Shown: positions 7,829-15,425 of the stretch, piece after piece
Layout of the letters: every line of letters begins with the position of its first letter
How positions within the stretch are numbered: position 1 is the first letter of the stretch
Source of the DNA: Croceicoccus ponticola
GTDB taxonomy: Bacteria > Pseudomonadota > Alphaproteobacteria > Sphingomonadales > Sphingomonadaceae
Assembly (NCBI RefSeq): GCF_004004515.1
Contig: NZ_RXOL01000001.1
Span: 558,001 to 622,000 of the forward strand
Reading direction: 5' to 3'
Length of the DNA: 64,000 nucleotides
The notes under the pieces: model-generated
Seen by the model: the letters and a program-made list of their open reading frames with translations, nothing else
Databases searched by the model: none
Told to the model about the DNA's origin: nothing
Position numbers and translations under genes: made by a program

Positions 7829-8536
7829 ATGAAAAAACTCGTCATCGCAACCGCTTGTGCTCTCCCGTTTGCCTCCCTGCCGCTCTGTGCCGGACAGGCC
7901 AACGCCCAGACCGTTTCGGTCGAAGTCGACACTTTCGAGCTTCAGGCGGGGCAGGGCAACGATGCCCTCGTCTTCGACAGCGCACTTTCGGTCGGCGGCG
8001 AACGCCATGCCATCGTGTTGAAGGCAGAAGGCGAGAACGAGAAGGTCCACCTCAACGTCGAAGAGGTCGAGGGCCAGGTTCTCTATGCCTTTACGCCCGC
8101 GGACGGAACGACCCTGATGGCCGGTGTCCGCCACGATTTCCGGCCGGGCAAGGACCTGACTTACGCCACTCTGGCGGTCGAACAGGGACTGGGTTCGCTG
8201 ATCGAGGGAGAGCATTTCCTGTTCGTGTCGCAAGATGGCGATGTGACCGGTTCGGGGCAGGTCATCGTGGCGCTGCCGGTGGGACTTGCCACAACGTTGG
8301 AACCGCGCGCCTCGGTCGGCTGGTCGGCACAGCGCATCGTGCAAGAAGATATCGGCAGCGGCATCACCGATGTCGAGCTTTCGGCTCGGTTACGTCAGGC
8401 GATCGGACCTGTATTCGACATCTATGTCGGCGCTGTCCACGAACGGTTGGTCGGCAACACACGCGACATCGCCCGCGAAAATGGCGATGCGGTGCGTCTC
8501 ACGCGTGCGGTAATCGGGGCCGGCTTTTCGTTCTGA
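7829..8536 (+). CDS. CopB-like outer-membrane beta-barrel protein lacking the Met/His region
   Basis: A 235-residue protein with a signal peptide (1-26, ending Ala-Asn-Ala-Gln). Its mature part aligns by eye with the barrel domain of CopB next door. Shared landmarks are the Gly-x-Arg-His-Asp-Phe-Arg-Pro segment, the Ile-Gly-Ser-Gly-Ile segment and the spacing to the C-terminal aromatic Phe-Ser-Phe. The copper-binding N-terminal repeats of CopB are entirely missing, and Met and His are rare. It is therefore a barrel-only paralogue, probably from duplication. It may be a channel partner of CopB, a sensor or a neofunctionalised porin; its role is not known. Confidence 0.8.
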   Translation: MKKLVIATACALPFASLPLCAGQANAQTVSVEVDTFELQAGQGNDALVFDSALSVGGERHAIVLKAEGENEKVHLNVEEVEGQVLYAFTPADGTTLMAGVRHDFRPGKDLTYATLAVEQGLGSLIEGEHFLFVSQDGDVTGSGQVIVALPVGLATTLEPRASVGWSAQRIVQEDIGSGITDVELSARLRQAIGPVFDIYVGAVHERLVGNTRDIARENGDAVRLTRAVIGAGFSF

Positions 8537-8560
8537 CCAGCGGCCGGGGCCGATTCAGCC

Positions 8561-9709
8561 CTATGCGCCCAACCAGTGGTGGGCCAGCGCGACATGCAGC
8601 CGGATGCCGGTGGCCATCACGTCGTCGTTGAAATCGTAATGCGGATTGTGCAACGGCGGCGAGCCGTCGCCGCGCCCCTGACCCAGCCAGATATAGGCGC
8701 CGGGCCGGGCCTGTAGCATGTACGAGAAATCTTCCGACGTCGGCGCAGGTTCCGGAGCGAGTTTGGCCTTAGCCACTTGGGCCGCGACAGACAGTGCATC
8801 CATCGCGGCATCGGCATCGTTGATCGTCGCGGGATAATAGCGATCGTAATCGAGCGCGCATTCAACCTCGAAAGATGTAGAGATGCCTTTGATAACTTGC
8901 TCGATTCGCTCTTCAATTCGATCTTGAACTGCGGGATCGAAGGTACGCACCGTGCCGCCGACGGTGACTTCTGCCGGGATTACGTTGTGGGCGTGGCCGC
9001 CATGAATTTCGGTCACCGAAAGGACGGCGGCGGCGCTGGCCGGTATGTTTCGCGCGATGATCGTATTGAGCTGCTGGACCAGCGATGCAGCAGCAAGCAC
9101 CGCATCCGGCGTGTCCTGCGGGATGGCGGCATGCCCGCCCTTGCCCATGATGCGGATCGCGAACTTGTCGGCCGCGCCCATGATCGCGCCTGGCCGCGTG
9201 GCGATGGTTCCGGCGGGGATGCCCGGCCAGTTATGAAGCGCATAGACCCGGTCGCACGGAAAGCGTTCGAAAAGCCCGTCCGCTATCATGTGCCGCGCCC
9301 CGCCAAGCCCTTCTTCGGCAGGCTGGAAAATGAAGTTCACCGTGCCGGTAAAGTCGGGATCGGCGGCAAGGTGTTGCGCTGCGCCCAGCAGCATGGCGAC
9401 GTGCCCGTCGTGTCCGCAACCGTGAAAGCATCCCGGTTTTGTGCTGGTCCACGGAAGGTTGGTGCGTTCTTCTATCGGCAACGCATCCATGTCGGCGCGT
9501 AGGCCCACGGTGCGCGGATTGTCGCCCCGGCGAAGGACGCCGACAAGACCGGTGCCGCCAATGCCTTCAGTCACTTCGATCCCGGCTTCACGGAGTGCTT
9601 CGGCAATCCGGCCAGCCGTTCGGTGTTCCTTGAAACCCAGTTCGGGATGAGCGTGGATATCGCGGCGAAACGTGACGAGCGGTGCGATCAGGTCTTCGAT
9701 ATCGGTCAT
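8561..9709 (-). CDS. M20 family metallopeptidase / amidohydrolase (hippurate or N-acyl-amino-acid hydrolase type)
   Basis: A 382-residue cytoplasmic M20D-type hydrolase. The metal-binding and catalytic landmarks are present: Gly-Leu-Arg-Ala-Asp-Met-Asp-Ala-Leu-Pro at about 70-79, Gly-Cys-Gly-His-Asp-Gly-His near 95-101, and the Pro-Ala-Glu-Glu-Gly segment with the catalytic Glu at about 131-135. A bacterial exopeptidase dimerisation domain follows. Family members cleave the amide bond of N-acyl amino acids or indole conjugates. It is the last gene of a run with an Lrp/AsnC regulator (16-base gap) and an aminotransferase, so it probably frees an amino acid or amine that the aminotransferase then uses. 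The exact substrate is unknown. Confidence 0.9.
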   Translation of the reverse strand: MTDIEDLIAPLVTFRRDIHAHPELGFKEHRTAGRIAEALREAGIEVTEGIGGTGLVGVLRRGDNPRTVGLRADMDALPIEERTNLPWTSTKPGCFHGCGHDGHVAMLLGAAQHLAADPDFTGTVNFIFQPAEEGLGGARHMIADGLFERFPCDRVYALHNWPGIPAGTIATRPGAIMGAADKFAIRIMGKGGHAAIPQDTPDAVLAAASLVQQLNTIIARNIPASAAAVLSVTEIHGGHAHNVIPAEVTVGGTVRTFDPAVQDRIEERIEQVIKGISTSFEVECALDYDRYYPATINDADAAMDALSVAAQVAKAKLAPEPAPTSEDFSYMLQARPGAYIWLGQGRGDGSPPLHNPHYDFNDDVMATGIRLHVALAHHWLGA

Positions 9710-9725
9710 GGGTTCTTTCGCGCCC

Positions 9726-10214
9726 TCATTCGCCGAACAAGTTCTGGATCGGGAAATGGTGTTTGATAAAGGGGCTTTTTATGACGACGTAGCTGAAATA
9801 TTTCTCGATCCCGTAATCGCTTTCCAGCATGTCTTCGATAATGGCCTGGTAATGCGAAACGCCGCGCGCCACGAATTTCAACAGATAGTCATATCCGCCC
9901 GAGACCAGATGGCATTCGACGATCTCGTCCAGCTTTGCGATCCGGGTTTCGAACCTACTGAAGTCGCCGCGGCGATGTTCGCTCAGCGTCACTTCGGTAA
10001 AGACGGTCAGGAATTCGCCCAGCTTGTTCAAATTGACGTGCGCGCCGTAGCCGGTGATGTAACCCGCCTTTTCCAGCCGTTTGACGCGGGTGAGGCACGG
10101 GCTCGGCGAAAGGCCGATCGCGTCGGACAGTTCGACGTTGGTAATCCGGCCCGATTCCTGCAACTTTGCGAGGATCTTCAGGTCGATCCGGTCGAGTTTG
10201 GGGCCGAATGACAT
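9726..10214 (-). CDS. Lrp/AsnC family transcriptional regulator
   Basis: A 162-residue regulator with an N-terminal winged helix-turn-helix (about 5-65, including Asp-Leu-Lys-Ile-Leu-Ala-Lys-Leu-Gln-Glu and Gly-Leu-Ser-Pro-Ser-Pro-Cys-Leu-Thr-Arg-Val) and a C-terminal RAM ligand-binding domain (about 70-155). Members sense amino acids and control their catabolism. It lies between the aminotransferase gene (11-base gap) and the amidohydrolase gene (16-base gap) on the same strand, so it probably regulates this cluster in response to its substrate. Operators would be AT-rich, for example in the gaps at 11640-11720 or 15188-15425. Confidence 0.93.
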   Translation of the reverse strand: MSFGPKLDRIDLKILAKLQESGRITNVELSDAIGLSPSPCLTRVKRLEKAGYITGYGAHVNLNKLGEFLTVFTEVTLSEHRRGDFSRFETRIAKLDEIVECHLVSGGYDYLLKFVARGVSHYQAIIEDMLESDYGIEKYFSYVVIKSPFIKHHFPIQNLFGE

Positions 10215-10225
10215 CAGTCGTCTCC

Positions 10226-11635
10226 TTAGCCCAACGCCCGGCGGATGTCGGGCATTTCCAGCAATTGGTCGAGCGATCGTTCCACCCGGTCGAAGATAAC
10301 GTCCATCTCGTCAGTTGAACAGCACAAGGCCGGAGCAAATCCGATCACCCCTTGCGGGAAGCAGCGGACGACGACCCCATTGTCCCAAGTCAGCCGCGAA
10401 AGTCGTCCGCCAAGGTCAAGCGACGGATTGAGCGGCGCTTTCGTATCCTTGTTCGCGACCAGCTCGATCGCGCCCAACATGCCGCGCCCGCGGGTATCGC
10501 CCACCAGCGGGTGGCTTGCGATGCGGGCCAAATGTTCGGCAAGACGCTCGCCCGTCTTGGCGCCGTTCGCCAACAGGCCGTCTTCGTAAAGACGGATGAC
10601 TTCAAGCCCGACGGCGGCGCTGACCGGATGGCCGGAATACGTAAAGCCGTGGCCGACCGGCACGTTGGGGGCGGTGCTGTCGGCGATGGCCTGATAGACA
10701 TGATCGGCCATCAGCATCGCCCCCATCGGCACGTAGCCCGAAGTCAGCCCTTTCGCGAGCGTCATGAAATCGGGTGAAACCCCTTCGGCGTCGCAAGCGA
10801 ACATCGGGCCGGTGCGGCCAAAGCCGGTGATGACTTCATCCACCAGCATCAGGATGCCGAGGCGAGTGCACGCTTCTCTGATCGCTTTCAGCCAGCCGAC
10901 CGGCGGCACGATGACGCCGCCCGAACCCTGGATCGGTTCGCAGAAGAACGCGGCGACGTTGTCCGCGCCCAGTTCCAAAACCTTGTCCTCAAGCGCTTTT
11001 ACGGTGGAGGCGATTACCGCCGCATCGTCATGCCCCGCCGGGTGGCGATAGGGATAGGGCGAGGCGATGTGATGCTGCCACGGGCGCGGCAGGTCGAAGC
11101 CGCGATGAAAGACGGGAAGGGCGGTCAGCCCGGCACCAGTCGAGCTTGAGCCGTGATAGCCCCATTCCAGCGCGATGAACTGCTTCTTCTCGGGCTTGCC
11201 AATCGCGTTGAAATAATGGGTTATGTAGCGGATCGCGCTGTCCACCGCATCCGAACCGCCCAAGGTGAAATAGACGTGGTCGAGATCCTGTGGCGCAAGT
11301 TCGGCAAGCTTTCCGGCCAGCCGGATGGGAGCTTCTGCCCCGAAATGGAAGTAGCCGGTGGCATAAGGCAGCTCGCGCATTTGCTTCGTCGCGGCTTCGA
11401 CGATGCTTTCCTGACCATAGCCGGCGTTTACACACCAAAGCCCGGCAAAGGCATCGATCACTTCGCGTCCGTTGGCATCGGTCAGCCACATGCCCTTGCC
11501 GCTCGCCAACACGTTCACGCCGTGCTGTTCGTGCCCGCGAAACGGCGCGACCGGATGGATCAGGTGTTCGCGGTCAATTTCGACCAGCGATCGATTGGTA
11601 AGGGGTGCGTGGCTTGGCGAAGATGCTTTTTCCAT
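10226..11635 (-). CDS. Class III aminotransferase (omega-transaminase type)
   Basis: A 469-residue PLP-dependent aminotransferase of the subgroup III fold. The pyridoxal-binding region shows Leu-Val-Asp-Glu-Val-Ile-Thr-Gly-Phe-Gly-Arg-Thr-Gly, where the Asp contacts the pyridine nitrogen. The Schiff-base lysine lies in Thr-Leu-Ala-Lys-Gly-Leu-Thr-Ser-Gly-Tyr. Its length and N-terminal Gly-Leu-Trp-Cys-Val-Asn motif fit the omega-transaminases that use beta-alanine, GABA, putrescine or related omega-amino donors with pyruvate. With a semialdehyde dehydrogenase encoded nearby, the likely product is an aldehyde that is then oxidised. The substrate cannot be set from sequence alone. Confidence 0.9.
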   Translation of the reverse strand: MEKASSPSHAPLTNRSLVEIDREHLIHPVAPFRGHEQHGVNVLASGKGMWLTDANGREVIDAFAGLWCVNAGYGQESIVEAATKQMRELPYATGYFHFGAEAPIRLAGKLAELAPQDLDHVYFTLGGSDAVDSAIRYITHYFNAIGKPEKKQFIALEWGYHGSSSTGAGLTALPVFHRGFDLPRPWQHHIASPYPYRHPAGHDDAAVIASTVKALEDKVLELGADNVAAFFCEPIQGSGGVIVPPVGWLKAIREACTRLGILMLVDEVITGFGRTGPMFACDAEGVSPDFMTLAKGLTSGYVPMGAMLMADHVYQAIADSTAPNVPVGHGFTYSGHPVSAAVGLEVIRLYEDGLLANGAKTGERLAEHLARIASHPLVGDTRGRGMLGAIELVANKDTKAPLNPSLDLGGRLSRLTWDNGVVVRCFPQGVIGFAPALCCSTDEMDVIFDRVERSLDQLLEMPDIRRALG

Positions 11636-11720
11636 GTCCCGATATTAGCCACGGGTTTACGGCCAATTGCACCGAAATTCGTGGAAAACGCACAGGGTGC
11701 CCGATTAACGGGAAGGAGGC

Positions 11721-11739
11721 GGCGGCATATTATGCCGCC
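11721..11739 (-). terminator. Short GC hairpin downstream of the tartrate/malate-type dehydrogenase gene
   Basis: GGCGGCATA and TATGCCGCC form a 9-bp inverted repeat around a single base, about 20 bases after the stop of the gene at 11761. As a perfect palindrome it could also be a protein-binding site in front of the aminotransferase gene. There is no U-run. Confidence 0.35.
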
Positions 11740-11760
11740 TGCACGCCTAACTTCTTTCCC

Positions 11761-12843
11761 TCACGCCCCGGCGATTGCTTCGGAAATCGCCTTTCCACAG
11801 GTAACGGTATCGGCCGACCCCTTGAGGTCGGGAGTGCGACCTTCAGGCGTGGCCAGCACGGCTTCGATCGCGGCCATGATCCCCGCTGCCGCCGCGTCCT
11901 CGCCGAAATGTTCGAGCATCATGGCGGCAGACCAGATCTGACCGACGGGATTGGCAATGCCTTTGCCCGCGATATCCGGGGCAGACCCGTGGACCGGTTC
12001 GAACAGCGAGGGCGAAGTGCCGTCGGGGTTGATGTTGGCCGAAGGTGCGACGCCAATGGTCCCTGCACATGCGGGGCCAAGGTCGGACAGGATATCGCCG
12101 AAAAGATTGGAAGCAACGACGACGTCGAACCGCTGCGGGTTCAGCACGAACTGCGCAGTCAGGATGTCGATATGATACTTGTCGTGCGTGACATCGGGAT
12201 ATTCCGTGCCGATCGCTTCGACCCGGCCGTCCCAGAACGGCATGGTAATGGCGATGCCGTTCGACTTGGTCGCGCTGGTGACGTGACGGCGGTCTCGCGT
12301 TCGGGCAAGGTCAAATGCAAAGCGCAGCACACGGTCGACGCCGTGGCGCGTCATAACTGTTTCCTGGATCACGATCTCGCGTTCAGTGCCGGGGAACATG
12401 TGTCCGCCGATCGAACTGTATTCGCCCTCGGTATTTTCCCGAACCACCCAGAAATCGATATCGCCGGGGCCACGTCCCGCAAGCGGGCAGGGGACGCCCG
12501 GCATCAGGCGAACCGGGCGCAGGTTGACGTACTGGTCATATTCGCGACGGAACTGGAGAATCGACTGCCACAGCGAGATGTGATCGGGGACCGTGTCGGG
12601 CCAGCCGACAGCACCGAAGAAGATCGCATCGACATCGCCGATCCGCGCCTTCCAATCGTCGGGCATCATCTGGCCGTGCTTTGCGTAATAATCGCAGTTG
12701 GCGAAATCGTGCCATTGCAAATCGAGCGAAAAACCGAACCTGGACGCCGCTGCTTCAAGCGCGCGAACGCCCTCTGGCATGACTTCCTTGCCGATGCCGT
12801 CCCCTGGAATGACGGCGATTTTGTAGCTGCGGTCCTTGGACAT
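11761..12843 (-). CDS. Tartrate dehydrogenase / D-malate dehydrogenase-like (isocitrate-isopropylmalate dehydrogenase family)
   Basis: A 360-residue beta-decarboxylating dehydrogenase. It shows the Ile-Pro-Gly-Asp-Gly-Ile-Gly start, the substrate-binding Arg residues around Asn-Leu-Arg-Pro-Val-Arg, the Arg-Glu-Asn-Thr-Glu-Gly-Glu-Tyr motif, and the Asn-Leu-Phe-Gly-Asp-Ile-Leu-Ser-Asp segment that binds the divalent metal. These features and the length point to the TtuC/DmlA branch, which oxidises D-malate, tartrate or related 2-hydroxy acids with NAD. It is less likely to be leucine biosynthesis, since no leu genes are nearby. It follows the semialdehyde dehydrogenase gene by 35 bases, so the cluster probably feeds C4 acids into central metabolism. 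Confidence 0.85.
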   Translation of the reverse strand: MSKDRSYKIAVIPGDGIGKEVMPEGVRALEAAASRFGFSLDLQWHDFANCDYYAKHGQMMPDDWKARIGDVDAIFFGAVGWPDTVPDHISLWQSILQFRREYDQYVNLRPVRLMPGVPCPLAGRGPGDIDFWVVRENTEGEYSSIGGHMFPGTEREIVIQETVMTRHGVDRVLRFAFDLARTRDRRHVTSATKSNGIAITMPFWDGRVEAIGTEYPDVTHDKYHIDILTAQFVLNPQRFDVVVASNLFGDILSDLGPACAGTIGVAPSANINPDGTSPSLFEPVHGSAPDIAGKGIANPVGQIWSAAMMLEHFGEDAAAAGIMAAIEAVLATPEGRTPDLKGSADTVTCGKAISEAIAGA

Positions 12844-12878
12844 GGTCGCTTCCGATTTTCACGTAAAGGTTGGGAGGG

Positions 12879-14333
12879 TCAGGTGCCCAGGCCGCCGATG
12901 TGGAATGCCTTGGTCTCGAGATATTCCTCGATCCCCTGGCTTCCCCCTTCGCGGCCCAGACCGGATTGTTTCATGCCGCCGAACGGAGCCATTTCCATCG
13001 CGATGGACCCGGTGTTGAGTGCGACCATGCCGCTCTCCAACCCCTCTGCCACGCGGAATGCGCGGGCGATGTCGCGGGTATAGAAATAGCTGGCGAGGCC
13101 GTAGGGCGTGTCGTTCGCCAGCTTGAGCCCTTCCTCCTCGCTGTCGAAGCGGAAGACTGGGGCCAGGGGGCCGAAAGTCTCTTCTGACGCAAGCCGCATG
13201 TCGGACGTAGCGCCCGTCAACAGGACAGGGCGCACGAAATGCCCGTCCTCACGCCCGGTACCGGTGGCGACGATGCGCCCGCCACGATCAAGCGCGTCGG
13301 CGATATGGGCCGACACTTTATCGACCGCGGCCTTGTTGATGAGCGGACCGATGGTGGACCCGTCTTCTGTGCCGGGTGCGGCATGTAGCTTGGCTACTGC
13401 CGCGCCGAGCGCCTCGACGAACGTATCGTGGATGCCCGACTGCACCAGGATGCGATTCGCGCAGACGCAGGTCTGGCCCGCGTTGCGGAACTTGCTGGCC
13501 ATTGCGGCCTTTACCGCCAATTCGACATCGGCATCGTCGAACACCAGCAGCGGCGCATTTCCGCCCAGCTCGAGGCTGAGCCGTTTGATGGTGTCCGCGC
13601 ATTGCCGCATCAGCAGCGCGCCGACGCGCGTAGACCCGGTGAAAGACAGCTTGCGAACGTCAGGGCTGCTGGTGATGGCCGCGCCGATGTCGTTCGGATG
13701 ACCGGTGAGCACATGGAACACGCCTGCCGGTATGCCGGCGCGCAGGGCCAGTTCGGCCAGTGCCAGAGCTGAGAATGGAGTCAGTTCGGAAGGCTTCACG
13801 ATCACCGGGCACCCTGCGGCAAGCGCGGGGGCACATTTGCGGGTGATCATCGCGGCAGGGAAATTCCACGGCGTTATCGCGGCGGAAACGCCCACCGGTT
13901 CGACCATGACGATGATGCGCCTGTCGCGTTCGGGCGAGGCGACGTTGCGGGCACCGACGCGGCGGCCTTCCTCTGCAAACCACTTGATGAAACTGGCGGC
14001 ATAACGCATCTCGCCCGCCGCTTCGGCCAACGGCTTGCCCTGTTCGGCGGTCATGATCCGGGCAAGATCGTCAATGTTTGCAAGCACCAGCGCGTGCCAG
14101 CGTTCGAGCAGCGTGCAACGTTCGCCCGCAGTCATCGCGCGCCATGCCGGCCACGCTGCTTTCGCGGCGGCTATGGCGGTTTCGGTTTCGCCCGTCCCGC
14201 ACGACGGTACCCGACCTATCGCGGTCCCGGTTGCCGGATCGATGACGGCGATCGCTTCGGGGCCGGGGCCGACCCATTCGCCATCGACCAGGGCGGCTTC
14301 GCGCAGCAGCGAGTTGTCCTTGAGATCGAGCAT
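12879..14333 (-). CDS. gabD: NAD(P)-dependent succinate-semialdehyde-type aldehyde dehydrogenase
   Basis: A 484-residue aldehyde dehydrogenase. Signatures are the Trp-Asn-Phe-Pro cofactor segment, Lys-Pro-Ser-Glu, Phe-Thr-Gly-Ser-Thr, the Leu-Glu-Leu-Gly-Gly-Asn catalytic Glu region, and the Gly-Gln-Thr-Cys-Val-Cys nucleophilic cysteine. The adjacent second Cys is typical of GabD-like succinate-semialdehyde dehydrogenases. It should oxidise the aldehyde made by the aminotransferase of the same cluster. The ATG at 14333 shares one base with the stop of the GNAT gene (TGATG). The longer in-frame extension to 14519 only reads through that gene in another frame. The symbol is by family; the substrate is not proven. 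Confidence 0.85.
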   Translation of the reverse strand: MLDLKDNSLLREAALVDGEWVGPGPEAIAVIDPATGTAIGRVPSCGTGETETAIAAAKAAWPAWRAMTAGERCTLLERWHALVLANIDDLARIMTAEQGKPLAEAAGEMRYAASFIKWFAEEGRRVGARNVASPERDRRIIVMVEPVGVSAAITPWNFPAAMITRKCAPALAAGCPVIVKPSELTPFSALALAELALRAGIPAGVFHVLTGHPNDIGAAITSSPDVRKLSFTGSTRVGALLMRQCADTIKRLSLELGGNAPLLVFDDADVELAVKAAMASKFRNAGQTCVCANRILVQSGIHDTFVEALGAAVAKLHAAPGTEDGSTIGPLINKAAVDKVSAHIADALDRGGRIVATGTGREDGHFVRPVLLTGATSDMRLASEETFGPLAPVFRFDSEEEGLKLANDTPYGLASYFYTRDIARAFRVAEGLESGMVALNTGSIAMEMAPFGGMKQSGLGREGGSQGIEEYLETKAFHIGGLGT

Positions 14334-15187
14334 CAGCCGAACGCCTGCGCGGACAGCCCGAACACACGCGGCCCTTCGGCAACGGCCGGCGCCCTGCCAC
14401 GCACCATCATCGTGACGGTGCCAACCTTGGGCAGGCCCATCGCTTCGAGCCAGCGCGAAATGCCGAGCCCTTCGAGCACATCGATGCGGCAAAACCGACC
14501 GACGCGCGCGCCCAACCAATGAGTCACCAGAACTTTCGCTCCTTGCAGATCGGGCGCAACGAGTGGGGCGATAACCCGGCCACGACCGAAACGGCGCAGC
14601 AAGGCGAAACCAACAGGCTCGTGATTGCGGGATAGCACAACGCCGCTGCTGTCGCGCGCAAGTGCATTGAACAGCGTGGAACGATCCATCCCGCTGGCCC
14701 GGCTATAAAGTTCTCCCAAGCCGTTATCCGCTTGACCGAAGGGCCGGACGCGTTCGCCTTCGCCCAGTTCGGCGAGCGGCATGGCAGGCGCAGGGCCCTG
14801 ATGCTGGTGAACGATGCCGCAGGGCACGAAACCGAGCGATGAATAGAGCGGCATGCCCTCTTGCGTTGCGTTGAGCAGAACATTGTATCCTTCCAACCGT
14901 TCGAGCATGGCTTCCATCAGTTTGCGCCCGATGCCGCGCTTCTGGATTTCGTTGGTCACGATGACCATGCCAATAGTGGCGTAGTCCGGACCATAACGCC
15001 AAGACATGATCGTACCCACTACGCGGTCATCGACAGTCGCGACGATCCCTTCGCCCAGTTTGAAGAACAGGCGCCAGTCTTCGCTGCGATGCGGCCATGA
15101 CTGTTCGTGGGACAGCTCGATCGCTGCGTCGAGGTCCGTGGCCTCCATGTCCCGAAGAACGATCTGGGTCTCAACCATACTAGCCAA
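14333..15187 (-). CDS. GNAT family N-acetyltransferase with C-terminal Acetyltransf_18-like domain
   Basis: A protein of about 284 residues. The N-terminal half is a GNAT fold with the acetyl-CoA loop Gln-Lys-Arg-Gly-Ile-Gly-Arg-Lys and a Leu-Tyr-Ser-Ser-Leu-Gly-Phe segment. The C-terminal half looks like a second, diverged acetyltransferase-type domain. Start choice matters. A perfect AAGGAG sits eight bases before a TTG at 15187, while the first ATG (15178) is 17 bases away, so I prefer the TTG. The gene heads the catabolic run and is translationally coupled to the aldehyde dehydrogenase, suggesting it modifies the amine substrate or an intermediate. The acceptor is unknown. Confidence 0.8.
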   Translation of the reverse strand: MASMVETQIVLRDMEATDLDAAIELSHEQSWPHRSEDWRLFFKLGEGIVATVDDRVVGTIMSWRYGPDYATIGMVIVTNEIQKRGIGRKLMEAMLERLEGYNVLLNATQEGMPLYSSLGFVPCGIVHQHQGPAPAMPLAELGEGERVRPFGQADNGLGELYSRASGMDRSTLFNALARDSSGVVLSRNHEPVGFALLRRFGRGRVIAPLVAPDLQGAKVLVTHWLGARVGRFCRIDVLEGLGISRWLEAMGLPKVGTVTMMVRGRAPAVAEGPRVFGLSAQAFG

Positions 15188-15425
15188 GACGGCAACTCCT
15201 TGCGTGTGGGCGCGGCGTTTGCGCCGCGCGGAAATGTGTTTTCGATGGTTCGCTTTTAAACGGCGAAGTCTGGCAGGAGCTGCCGGTTTCACCTTCGTTT
15301 CGAAACATTATCGCGTCGTCCCGGCGCATTGCGGCAATTCGCACGACATCACGACGAAAATAAAATAAAAATTTCGAGGTGGAATTAAAGACATGGCCGA
15401 CTTGATCCGGACGCTGATCGAAGCC
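15188..15425. other. Spacer with an AT-rich tract upstream of the GNAT-led cluster
   Basis: This gap lies between the start of the leftward GNAT gene and the end of the 2-hydroxyacid dehydrogenase gene. At about 15355-15390 there is an unusually A/T-rich run (repeated AAAATAAAA words) in an otherwise GC-rich region. That is a plausible promoter or Lrp/AsnC-binding stretch for the catabolic genes. I see no gene in it. Confidence 0.35.

Noticed and set aside
8777-9502. Plus-strand 241-codon ORF
   Set aside because: It is a shadow of the M20 amidohydrolase gene, with no homologous features.
11605-13083. Plus-strand 492-codon ORF
   Set aside because: It is antisense to the conserved tartrate/malate-type dehydrogenase and has no ribosome binding site or domain.
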